A model generated the notes under the pieces. It was not told the DNA's origin and did not search any database. It was given only the letters and a program-made list of their open reading frames with translations. From Deltaproteobacteria bacterium (lineage in GTDB: Bacteria; Desulfobacterota; Deferrimicrobia; Deferrimicrobiales; Deferrimicrobiaceae): DNA of 34,281 nucleotides. Location of the stretch: contig JANXPS010000049.1 in the NCBI GenBank assembly GCA_025357175.1, positions 1 to 34,281 on the forward strand, read 5' to 3'. The translations under genes were made by a program, and so were the position numbers. Positions 1 through 6,815 of this stretch are shown here, piece by piece; the first letter of the stretch is position 1, and each line of letters begins with the position of its first letter.

Positions 1-414
1 GATGCCGAGTTCGAGCGGATGTCGCGGGGGCGGGCATTCCCGATCAGCTTCATCGCGGCCGACATCAACGGGCTCAAGCAGGCCAACGACCGGCGCGGAA
101 ACGCGGTCGGCGACGAACTCATCGCACGGGTGGGCCAACTGCTTCGCAGCCACGTCCGGGGGGACGACATCCTCTCCCGGATCGGCGGCGACGAGTTCGT
201 CGTCATCCTGCCGAATGCCGACGCGGCGGCGGCCGAGATGATCATCTCGCGCATCCGGCTCGCCATCGAGGCCGCGAACACCGATCCCGATCTCATTCCC
301 ATCTCGCTTTCGATCGGCTCGGGAACCGCTCCCACCGCCCAGCGGATGGCGGACGCTTTCAAGGAAGCCGACGACCGGATGGTGATCGACAAGGCGGCGC
401 ACTACCTCAAGTAG
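1..414 (+). CDS. GGDEF-domain diguanylate cyclase, C-terminal part (5' truncated by window edge)
   Basis: The frame is open from base 1 and ends at a TAG at 412-414, leaving 137 residues of a GGDEF domain. The core motif RIGGDEF is intact, preceded by the metal-binding stretch ADINGLK and the substrate-binding pattern NDRRGN..GDE. An RGDD sequence five residues before GGDEF fits the RxxD product-inhibition site (I-site). The end, EADDRMVIDKAAHYLK, is the usual C-terminus of the domain. By family knowledge it should make cyclic di-GMP from two GTP and be feedback-inhibited. Any N-terminal sensor domain lies outside the window, so the input signal is unknown. No downstream partner is evident, because the next gene has its own promoter and riboswitch. 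Confidence 0.9.
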   Translation, partial: DAEFERMSRGRAFPISFIAADINGLKQANDRRGNAVGDELIARVGQLLRSHVRGDDILSRIGGDEFVVILPNADAAAAEMIISRIRLAIEAANTDPDLIPISLSIGSGTAPTAQRMADAFKEADDRMVIDKAAHYLK

Positions 415-434
415 CCCCGGGGCCGGTCCCGCTG

Positions 435-458
435 CCCGGAATCCCGCCCGGAATCCCG
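435..458. repeat. 12-bp perfect tandem repeat next to a promoter
   Basis: CCCGGAATCCCG occurs twice in direct tandem, at 435-446 and 447-458, ending one base before the -35 box of the btuF promoter. It could be an operator or chance in GC-rich DNA. Confidence 0.6.
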
Positions 459-459
459 C

Positions 460-489
460 TTGACGTTGCGCCCTCCTTCCGTCCACAAT
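460..489 (+). promoter_or_regulatory. Putative sigma70 promoter for the B12 uptake operon
   Basis: TTGACG at 460-465 and CACAAT at 484-489 are separated by 18 bases. The start predicted from this lies near 496, just before the cobalamin riboswitch, which is where a promoter for the aptamer is expected. Confidence 0.5.
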
Positions 490-507
490 GTCAGGACGGA
501 AGTTCCC

Positions 508-743
508 GTCGGGTGGCAACCGCGCCGAAATCGGTCGGTACGCGTTGCCACTGGGAAGATGGTTCAAGTCCATCGCTGCCCCGCAACTGTAACCGGCGAC
601 GAAATCCACACCGCACCCTCCGCTCTTTAGGGAGGGGCAAGCCACCGGGCGCCATGCGCCTTCGGGAAGGCGTGGAAAGTAGGCCGCGGCCCCCTGCAAA
701 GAGGTTGGCCGCCGAAACCGGAAGCCAGGAGACCGGCCCGACG
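508..743 (+). promoter_or_regulatory. Cobalamin (adenosylcobalamin-type) riboswitch upstream of btuF
   Basis: Conserved aptamer blocks appear in the right order: GGTGGCAACC near 511-521, GGGAAGATGG at 553-562, CGCTGCCCCGCAACTGTAA at 574-592, CGGGAAGGCG near 663-672, and the B12 box GAAGCCAGGAGACC at 721-734. Riboswitches of this class bind B12 and repress downstream uptake genes. The genes that follow encode a B12 ABC importer, which matches. The outer boundaries are approximate. The expression platform is probably the hairpin at 826-871. Confidence 0.92.
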
Positions 744-825
744 TGAGTTTTCCCGGGATACCTTTCGTGGGAGAAGGGTCGGGAAACGCGGGTCAAGGGC
801 GTCATTCGCGCATTGCCTGTCATCG

Positions 826-871
826 TTCCCCCTCCTTGTCCCCGTCGGGGAAATGGCGGGGGATTATTTTT
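826..871 (+). terminator. Hairpin plus T-run: probable expression platform of the first B12 riboswitch
   Basis: CCCCC at 828-832 pairs with GGGGG at 858-862 around an inner perfect TCCCC-GTC-GGGGA stem, followed by TTATTTTT (864-871). This looks like an intrinsic terminator between the aptamer and btuF. The G-rich arm is also the only Shine-Dalgarno-like sequence before a TTG at 870, so it might control translation instead. Upstream, GTTTTCCCG (747-755) can pair with CGGGAAAC (780-787) as a possible alternative fold. Confidence 0.5.
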
Positions 872-1835
872 GGCGCATTCATCGTACGACACGAAATCGG
901 GTGGGCGTTGGCGTCATGCGCCGAGCGCAATGCTTTTCCTCCTGATGCTCGTATTCGCGCCCCTCCCGGCTGACGCCTTTTACCCGGCCCGCGCCCCTTC
1001 CGACGCATTCCCCCTGGCCATCAAGGACGACCGCGGCGCCACCATCCGGCTCGCGGCGGAACCGCGCCGGGTCGTATCGCTCGCCCCCAGCATGACCGAG
1101 ATCGTCTTCCTCCTCGGAAAGCAGTCCGTGCTGGTCGGCACGACCCGCTATTGCGATTTTCCTCCCGCCGCCGCGAAACTCCCGAAGGTGGGGGGGATAT
1201 CGGACCCCGACATCGAGCGCATCGTTTCGGCGTCGCCCGACCTGGTGCTGTGCACGAGCGACGGCAACCCGAAGGAAAAGGTCGAGGCGATCGACGCGAT
1301 GCGCATCCGCGCCTTCTGCGCGGCCCCCCAGAATCTCGCCGGCATTTACGCAACGATCGAACGGGTCGGTTCCCTGCTCGGCGTCCCGGCGGAAGGCAGG
1401 CGGCAGGCCGGGTTGCTCCGGCTGCGCGCAGAGCGGGCGAAGCGGCCCGTTTCCGTCAAGGGTCCGCGCGTGCTTTTCGTCGTCTCGACCAGCCCGGTCA
1501 TCGCGGCGGGCAAGGGCACGTTCATGGACGAACTGATCCGCCTGTCCGGAGGCGCCAACGCGGCCGACCGGTACGGTACGCGCTACCCGCGGCTCTCGAC
1601 CGAGGATCTGCTGACCGCCGCTCCCGACGTGATCGTGGTCGCGTCGATGGTCGGCGTCGACCGCTTCCCGGCCGAGGTGACGCGCTGGAAGCAGGTGCCC
1701 GCGTTCCGCGAAGGCGCAGTCGAGTATGTCGACGGCGACATCGTGACGCGCCCCGGCCCGCGCATGGTGGACGCGCTCGAAACGGTTTCCCGCCTCCTCG
1801 ACCGCTGGCGGGCCGCACACCCGGGTCGGCGCTGA
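870..1835 (+). CDS. btuF: Periplasmic cobalamin-binding protein BtuF-like (class III ABC substrate-binding protein)
   Basis: This is the substrate-binding component of a B12 ABC importer, periplasmic by family knowledge. After the signal peptide the mature part opens with the typical sequence RRVVSLAPSMTEIVFLLG and shows CDFPPAA and the PDLVL segment of the TroA-like fold. The start is uncertain. A TTG at 870 gives a basic n-region (GGRWRHAPSA) before the hydrophobic core MLFLLMLVFAPLP and an ADA cleavage site. The ATG at 930 begins inside the hydrophobic core and has no Shine-Dalgarno, so I prefer 870, although it overlaps the terminator-like T-run. There is no lipobox cysteine, so the protein should be soluble. 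It abuts btuC directly (stop 1833-1835, next ATG 1836). The riboswitch upstream supports B12 over haem or siderophore. Confidence 0.88.
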   Translation: MAHSSYDTKSGGRWRHAPSAMLFLLMLVFAPLPADAFYPARAPSDAFPLAIKDDRGATIRLAAEPRRVVSLAPSMTEIVFLLGKQSVLVGTTRYCDFPPAAAKLPKVGGISDPDIERIVSASPDLVLCTSDGNPKEKVEAIDAMRIRAFCAAPQNLAGIYATIERVGSLLGVPAEGRRQAGLLRLRAERAKRPVSVKGPRVLFVVSTSPVIAAGKGTFMDELIRLSGGANAADRYGTRYPRLSTEDLLTAAPDVIVVASMVGVDRFPAEVTRWKQVPAFREGAVEYVDGDIVTRPGPRMVDALETVSRLLDRWRAAHPGRR

Positions 1836-2819
1836 ATGCGCCCGCTGGTCGTCTATCCGCTTCTGGGCGCGGCATTCGCGGGCGCCATGGCGCTGTCGCT
1901 CGCGACCGGGTCGACGCACATCCCGCCGGGCGACGTGCTCGCCGCCCTGTCGGGCGGCGGGGCCGACACGGCGGCCCGCGTCGTGCGCGAACTGCGGCTG
2001 CCGCGTGCGCTGCTCGGGGCGATGGTGGGCGGCGCGCTGTCCGTGTCCGGCGTCGCGTTCCAGGCGCTGCTGCGAAACCCCCTGGCCGACCCGTACATCC
2101 TCGGCGTCTCGGGCGGTGCGGCGGTCGGCGCGCTGATCGCGTCGCTTTTTTTGGCAGGGGCGTTCCTGCCGCTCCCGGCATGCGCGTTCCTGGGCGCCGC
2201 GATGGCCGCGACGGTCGTATTCCTGCTGGCCCGGCGGGGCGGCGGAGTGACGCGCGAGCGGCTCGTGCTGATGGGCGTCGTCGTCGGGGCATTCCTCAAT
2301 GCGCTCATCATGATGATGGTGACGATGGCCCCGCCCGGAAAGATCCCGGGCGCGATCTACTGGCTCATGGGCGACCTCGGACAGGGGACGCTTCCAAGGG
2401 TCTTCCTCCTTGCGCCGTACGTGCTGATCGGCCTCGTCGCATTGATGACGATGTCGCGCGGCCTCGACCTGCTGCTGCTCGGCGACGAGGCGGCGTTCCA
2501 CGCGGGGCTACCGGTCGAGCGCGTCAAGACGGTGCTTTACCTGACGGCGTCGCTGCTCGCCGGCTCGGTCGTCGCCGTATCCGGGCTGATCGGCTTCGTC
2601 GGCCTGATCGTGCCCCACGGCGCTCGCGTGCTGGTCGGATCGGCCCACCGGAGGCTGCTGCCGGCCGCGCTCCTGCTCGGGGCGGCGTTCCTGACGTTTG
2701 CCGACGTCGCGGCGCGCACGCTGTCGCCCTCGGGCGAACTGCCCGTGGGCGCCGTGACCGCGCTCGTCGGCGCGCCGTTCTTCCTGGCGCTTTTGCGCGG
2801 CAGGCGGGGCGGGCCGTGA
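1836..2819 (+). CDS. btuC: Cobalamin ABC transporter permease BtuC (FecCD family)
   Basis: This 327-residue, very hydrophobic FecCD-type permease would form the inner-membrane channel of the importer as a homodimer. Recognisable family stretches are LRLPRALLGAMVGGALSVSG near residues 50-70, the NPLADPYILGVSGGAAVGA segment (about 82-100) and, near the C-terminus, GFVGLIVPHGARVLVG, which holds the L-loop that contacts the ATPase. The length is normal for the family. The gene starts on the base after the btuF stop and overlaps btuD by four bases (GTGA), so the three genes are translationally coupled. Specificity for B12 comes from the two riboswitches and from btuB in the same locus. Confidence 0.92.
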   Translation: MRPLVVYPLLGAAFAGAMALSLATGSTHIPPGDVLAALSGGGADTAARVVRELRLPRALLGAMVGGALSVSGVAFQALLRNPLADPYILGVSGGAAVGALIASLFLAGAFLPLPACAFLGAAMAATVVFLLARRGGGVTRERLVLMGVVVGAFLNALIMMMVTMAPPGKIPGAIYWLMGDLGQGTLPRVFLLAPYVLIGLVALMTMSRGLDLLLLGDEAAFHAGLPVERVKTVLYLTASLLAGSVVAVSGLIGFVGLIVPHGARVLVGSAHRRLLPAALLLGAAFLTFADVAARTLSPSGELPVGAVTALVGAPFFLALLRGRRGGP

Positions 2820-3637
2820 CCGCCCCCGCGCTGGCGGCGCGCGGCGTCTCGTTCCGGTACGGCGGACGCGCGGTGCTGTCGGATGTTTCGTTCGCGCTGC
2901 AGGCGGGCGAAGTCGCCATCGTGCTGGGCCCCAACGGCGCGGGGAAAAGCACGCTCCTGCGCCTGCTCTCCGGGACGCTTCGCCCGGCGTCCGGCGATGT
3001 CGCCCTGTTCGGGCGTCCGCCGGCCGACTATTCCCGCCGCGAGATGGCCCGCAACCTGTCGGTCGTGGGACAGGACCCGCCTGTCGATTTCCCCATGTCG
3101 GTCGAGGAATACGTGGCCCTCGGGCGTTTTCCGCACCTGGGGCTGTTCGGCGGGGCCTCGCCCGGCGACCGGGAAATGGTGGCGCGGGCGCTGGCGTCGG
3201 CCGGGCTGACCGATCTCGCGGAAAGACCGCTGTCGGCGCTCTCGGCCGGCGAGCGGCAGCGGGCCGCCGTCGCGAGGGCGATCGCCCAGGACGCGCGCGT
3301 GATGCTGTTCGACGAGCCGACCGCCTTTCTCGACATCCGCCACCGGGTGTTGTTCCACGAGATCGTCGAGCGGCTTGCGGAGGAGCAGGGCGTCGGCGCG
3401 CTGGTCGCGTCGCACGACCTGTCGCTTTCCGCCGAGTACGGCGATCGGATCGTGCTGCTTGCCGGCGGCCTGGTGATGGCCGACGGGAAGCCGGAAGAAG
3501 TCCTGACGCCGGAAAACGTGTTCGCGGCGTACGGAGTCGAGGTCGCCTGCGACCGCAACCCGGCGACGGGGGCGGTGCGCATCACCCCGGTCCGGCGAAG
3601 GAGGATCGGACGGGAACCGAACCGGGACCCGAAGTAA
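2816..3637 (+). CDS. btuD: Cobalamin ABC transporter ATP-binding protein BtuD
   Basis: The 273-residue ATPase drives BtuC. It has Walker A GPNGAGKST, a Q-loop glutamine in VVGQDPP, an ABC signature written LSAGERQR, Walker B VMLFDEPT, a D-loop FLDI and the switch histidine in ASHDLS. The GTG start at 2816 overlaps the btuC stop by four bases. The C-terminal 20 residues are Arg/Pro-rich and probably disordered. Its stop lies only a few bases before the second cobalamin riboswitch, so transcription from btuFCD may run into that riboswitch and on to btuB unless the aptamer is occupied. Confidence 0.93.
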   Translation: MTAPALAARGVSFRYGGRAVLSDVSFALQAGEVAIVLGPNGAGKSTLLRLLSGTLRPASGDVALFGRPPADYSRREMARNLSVVGQDPPVDFPMSVEEYVALGRFPHLGLFGGASPGDREMVARALASAGLTDLAERPLSALSAGERQRAAVARAIAQDARVMLFDEPTAFLDIRHRVLFHEIVERLAEEQGVGALVASHDLSLSAEYGDRIVLLAGGLVMADGKPEEVLTPENVFAAYGVEVACDRNPATGAVRITPVRRRRIGREPNRDPK

Positions 3638-3641
3638 GAAC

Positions 3642-3811
3642 AAGGCAGGTTCCAACGAGGGCGGGAACCGGGGAAGGCCGTGGGATTCGGCCGCTGCCCC
3701 GCAACCGTAAAGGGAACGAAACCCGCAGAAGTGCCACTGGGGAATCTCTCGGGAAGGCGCGGGGAGTAGGCAGTCGTCATGACGCCCGAAGCCGGAAGAT
3801 CCGGACCGCCC
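3642..3811 (+). promoter_or_regulatory. Second cobalamin riboswitch, upstream of btuB
   Basis: GGCAGGTTCC (3643-3652), CCGCTGCCCCGCAACCGTAA at 3691-3710, GTGCCACTGG at 3731-3740, CGGGAAGGCG at 3750-3759, GGGGAGTAGGCAG just after it, and a B12-box variant GAAGCCGGAAGATCC at 3788-3802 are in canonical order. It is more compact than the first copy. I see no clear separate promoter between btuD and this element. Confidence 0.92.
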
Positions 3812-3821
3812 CATTTCAACC

Positions 3822-3842
3822 CCCTTTCGAGGGCAAAGGAGG
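3822..3842 (+). promoter_or_regulatory. Hairpin able to mask the btuB ribosome-binding site
   Basis: CCTTT at 3823-3827 can pair with AAAGG at 3835-3839, covering part of the AAAGGAGG Shine-Dalgarno (3835-3842). An exclusive alternative is CCCT-TTCG-AGGG (3822-3833), which leaves the site open. This would suit translational control by the B12 riboswitch just upstream. It is an inference from pairing only. Confidence 0.4.
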
Positions 3843-3846
3843 ATTC

Positions 3847-5730
3847 ATGCGGTACGGAAAAGGAAGCATGGCTGTCGCCGTGCTGCTGGCGTGCTTCGGC
3901 ATGCCGGCGTGGGCGGACGAAGACAACGTGACGCGGGTCGAGCCGGTGCAGGTGACGGCGACGCGCATCCCGCGGAAGGTGAGCGAACAGGCGTCCTCGG
4001 TCAGCGTGGTCACGCGCGAGGACATCGAGTTGCAGAGCCCGCCGCTTGCGAGCGATCTCGTGCGCAACCAGCCCGGGGTCGACGTCCTGCGCTCGGGAAG
4101 CCCCGGCGGGATCGAAAACATCAAGATCCGGGGCGGCCGCGCGGCCCACACCCTGGTGCTGATCGACGGGTTCCAGGTGAACAGTCCGATGCGCGGCGAG
4201 TTCGACCTCGGTGCGCTTCCGGCCGACATCTTCGACCGGGCGGAAGTCGTCCGGGGAGCCCAGAGCGCGCTTTACGGTTCCAGCGCGATCTCGGGCGTCG
4301 TCAATTTCATCCCCCGGAAAGGGGCGGACGCCGACCGGGGCGGAGCCGGCCTGTCCGGAGGCAGCCATAACTCGCTTCAGTGGAACGCGTTCGGCCGGGC
4401 GGGAGAAGGCGAACGGAACCTGATCGTCCAGGGGAACGGCTTCCGCGGCGACGGCATCATGGCGAACGACGGCATCGAGATGACCTCGTTCCTGGCCGCG
4501 GGAGAACTTCCCGTCGGCGAGCGCAACCGGCTCCACGCCATTTTCCTGTCCACCGACGAGCAGAAGCAGGTCCCCATCTCTCTGTTCGTTCCCCGCAATA
4601 CGAACCAGCTCGACGTTCGCCGGTCGAACCTCGTCGGCGCGAGATGGGAGACGGATCTCTCGAAGATGCTGACCGTGATCGCCTCCGGCAGCTACCAGGA
4701 CGACTACTTCAATATCGACAACCCGCCGGCGCCCGGGAAGTTCGCCTTCACTTCGCTTACGAAGTCGCGAAGGAACACGGCCGACCTCCAGGCACGCTTC
4801 TCGCCGAACCGCTATTCGACGAGCATCCTGGGCGGGGAGTACGTTCGGGATCACGGCTTCAACGAATTACGCTCGGTTCCGCCGAGCCCGTTCGATTTTC
4901 CGGCCGTCAGCGAGGGGCTCTTGACCCGGTCCCTTTATTTCCAGCAGGAATTCCGGCCGACCGACCATTCGGGGATCAGCCTCGGGGGCCGGTTCGAGCG
5001 TGCGGGCGACCAGCCGGCCAAGTTCAACCCCAAGGCGGGCGCCTACTGCGAGCTCCCCGGAGGCACGATCCGGCTCCGCACCGCGGCGGGACGCGGGTAT
5101 CGCGTCCCGGCGATCCTCGAGAAGTTCGATGCGTTCCTGGGGAATCCGCAGCTCAAGCCCGAGTCGGCCTGGTCCTACGAGGCGGGCGCCGATGCGGCCT
5201 TCGCTTCGAAACGGGCGAAACTGTCGGCGACCTGGTTCTACGAGGACTTCCGCGACATGATCGATTTCCCGGCGCCGACGTTCGTCGGAGCGAACGTGCC
5301 CCGCGCGTTTTCCAGAGGCGTCGAAGGATCGGCCGACCTCGCCCTCGTCCGGAGCGTCCGCCTGATCCTGGCCTACATGTACACCGAAAGCTGGGTGCCT
5401 CAGTTCCAGAGCGCGGTGACGGCCGTTCCGAAGCAGAGGGGCACCGTCTCGATGGTCGCGAATCCCCTTTCCGGACTCGAGACGCGGGCGGACTGGCACG
5501 TGGAAAGCGACATGCTCGATTCCCCGCCGAATGGCGAGACGCGCCGCCGCCCCGGTTTCGCGAGGGTGGACCTGTTCACGAAATACGGTTGGTCCCCGGC
5601 CGGCTCCGGCGTCCGGGATGTGGCGCTGACGGGCGAGATCCGCAACGTGCTCAACCGCGACTACGAAGAGCGCAGGGGGTACCCGGCGCCCGGCATCACC
5701 TTCATGGTGGGGACGCAGATCCGCATCTGA
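3847..5730 (+). CDS. btuB: TonB-dependent outer-membrane cobalamin receptor BtuB
   Basis: The 627-residue product starts with a signal peptide (MAVAVLLACFGMPAWA core, cut near AWA-DED). A TonB-box-like EPVQVTATR follows, then a plug domain (SVSVVTREDIE, DVLRSGSPGGIENIKIRGG, VLIDGFQVNSP, EVVRGAQSALYGSSAISGVVNF). A 22-stranded barrel is expected from about residue 150 on. The last strand ends FMVGTQIRI, with Ile where an aromatic residue is more usual. The start is backed by AAAGGAGG six bases upstream. The family imports B12 and related corrinoids across the outer membrane. The adjacent riboswitch, the btuFCD genes and tonB fit that role. Confidence 0.93.
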   Translation: MRYGKGSMAVAVLLACFGMPAWADEDNVTRVEPVQVTATRIPRKVSEQASSVSVVTREDIELQSPPLASDLVRNQPGVDVLRSGSPGGIENIKIRGGRAAHTLVLIDGFQVNSPMRGEFDLGALPADIFDRAEVVRGAQSALYGSSAISGVVNFIPRKGADADRGGAGLSGGSHNSLQWNAFGRAGEGERNLIVQGNGFRGDGIMANDGIEMTSFLAAGELPVGERNRLHAIFLSTDEQKQVPISLFVPRNTNQLDVRRSNLVGARWETDLSKMLTVIASGSYQDDYFNIDNPPAPGKFAFTSLTKSRRNTADLQARFSPNRYSTSILGGEYVRDHGFNELRSVPPSPFDFPAVSEGLLTRSLYFQQEFRPTDHSGISLGGRFERAGDQPAKFNPKAGAYCELPGGTIRLRTAAGRGYRVPAILEKFDAFLGNPQLKPESAWSYEAGADAAFASKRAKLSATWFYEDFRDMIDFPAPTFVGANVPRAFSRGVEGSADLALVRSVRLILAYMYTESWVPQFQSAVTAVPKQRGTVSMVANPLSGLETRADWHVESDMLDSPPNGETRRRPGFARVDLFTKYGWSPAGSGVRDVALTGEIRNVLNRDYEERRGYPAPGITFMVGTQIRI

Positions 5731-5736
5731 CACGGC

Positions 5737-5767
5737 ACCCGGGGGCGGCGCATCGCAGCCCCCGGGT
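5737..5767 (+). terminator. Strong GC hairpin after btuB, without T-run
   Basis: ACCCGGGGGC at 5737-5746 pairs perfectly with GCCCCCGGGT at 5758-5767 around an 11-base loop. No U-tract follows (GGTTCATC). It could slow or attenuate transcription into tonB, or protect the btuB mRNA 3' end, rather than act as a full terminator. Confidence 0.5.
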
Positions 5768-5821
5768 GGTTCATCAAACCAGAATGCGCAGGAACCGCGA
5801 ATTTGGCGGGAAGGAAATGGA

Positions 5822-6805
5822 ATGAGTCGCGGTCACGAGGAGATTATCGAAAATCCGGAGAAACGGTCGGGGTCGTCGAGGGCCGGGACGGCGCTGGCAT
5901 TTTCGATCGCTCTCCATCTGGTTGCCCTGGCGGTCCTGGTTGCCGTGGTCGCGCTGACCCCGCCGGTCCCGCGGATCGTCTGGTTCGACCTGACCGTCCC
6001 GGATTTCGAGGGTGCGATGGCGGCCATGTCCGGCCGGGCGCCCGCGGCAGCGCCGGGTTCGGCCCGGCCTGCGAAGGTCCCGGCCGGAATCCACGGCCCG
6101 TCCCGGCCGGTTACCGGGCCGGTTGTCGCGCCGTCGCTCCCGCCGTCGTCCGCTGCCCCGTCGTCGCAGGCCGCACCACCCGCGAGTTCGGCCGCCCCCG
6201 CTTCGCCGGAATTCGCGGCCGGTGAAAGTACGCCCGCCGTACCCATCGCGCAAGTCGCGCTTGCGGCGACGGTCGCCCACGTTGCGGCCCCGGCGGTTCC
6301 CCGGTCGGCCGGGTTGGCTGACGGTGTTTCGGGGTTCCCTCCCGTTTCGTCTTCGACGGGTTCTGCGGTCATTCGTGAATCCGGCTCTGGAAGCGGGTTT
6401 GCGGGGGGGGCGACATCCAGCGGGAGCGGTGCGGGACGAGGCGGCCTGTCGGCCGGCACCGGAACCGGCGGCGCCTCGGCCGTGCACGGCACCCGCCGCG
6501 AGGGCGACGCGGGGCAGGCCTTCGGCGACGGGACGGGGGCGGTTCCGCGCGCCCCCCGCGCCCTGCGCGACCGTATCCAGTCGCGGGTCGCCTATCCTGC
6601 CGAATCGGTCCGGCGGGAAGAGGAGGGCGAGGTGCTCCTGCGGGTGTTCGTGGGCGCAGGCGGCGCGCCGGGCGAGATTCGTCTCGAGCGAAGCAGCGGC
6701 ATCCGCCGCCTCGACGACGCGGCCCGCAGGGGCGTCAGCGGCGCCGCTCCGCTCCCGTCTTCCCCCGGCTGGTACGAGGTCCCCGTCCGCTTCTCGCTTC
6801 GCTGA
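5822..6805 (+). CDS. tonB: TonB energy-transducing protein
   Basis: The product has 327 residues. A single N-terminal membrane helix (about 23-45) contains SIALH, the Ser-x3-His pattern of TonB that couples to ExbB/ExbD. A long low-complexity linker follows, first Ala/Pro/Ser-rich (about 60-170), then Gly/Ser-rich (about 185-225). The end is a TonB C-terminal domain: LRDRIQSRVAYPAESVRR, EVLLRVFV, LERSSGIRRLDDAARRGV and a final VPVRFSLR. It lacks the usual Glu-Pro/Lys-Pro repeats in the linker. GGAAGGA lies just upstream of the ATG. Its place right behind btuB suggests a TonB dedicated to B12 uptake. No exbB or exbD is in the window, so the proton-motive partners must be encoded elsewhere. It ends 10 bases from a convergent gene. 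Confidence 0.9.
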   Translation: MSRGHEEIIENPEKRSGSSRAGTALAFSIALHLVALAVLVAVVALTPPVPRIVWFDLTVPDFEGAMAAMSGRAPAAAPGSARPAKVPAGIHGPSRPVTGPVVAPSLPPSSAAPSSQAAPPASSAAPASPEFAAGESTPAVPIAQVALAATVAHVAAPAVPRSAGLADGVSGFPPVSSSTGSAVIRESGSGSGFAGGATSSGSGAGRGGLSAGTGTGGASAVHGTRREGDAGQAFGDGTGAVPRAPRALRDRIQSRVAYPAESVRREEEGEVLLRVFVGAGGAPGEIRLERSSGIRRLDDAARRGVSGAAPLPSSPGWYEVPVRFSLR

Positions 6806-6815
6806 CCCGCCCCCG

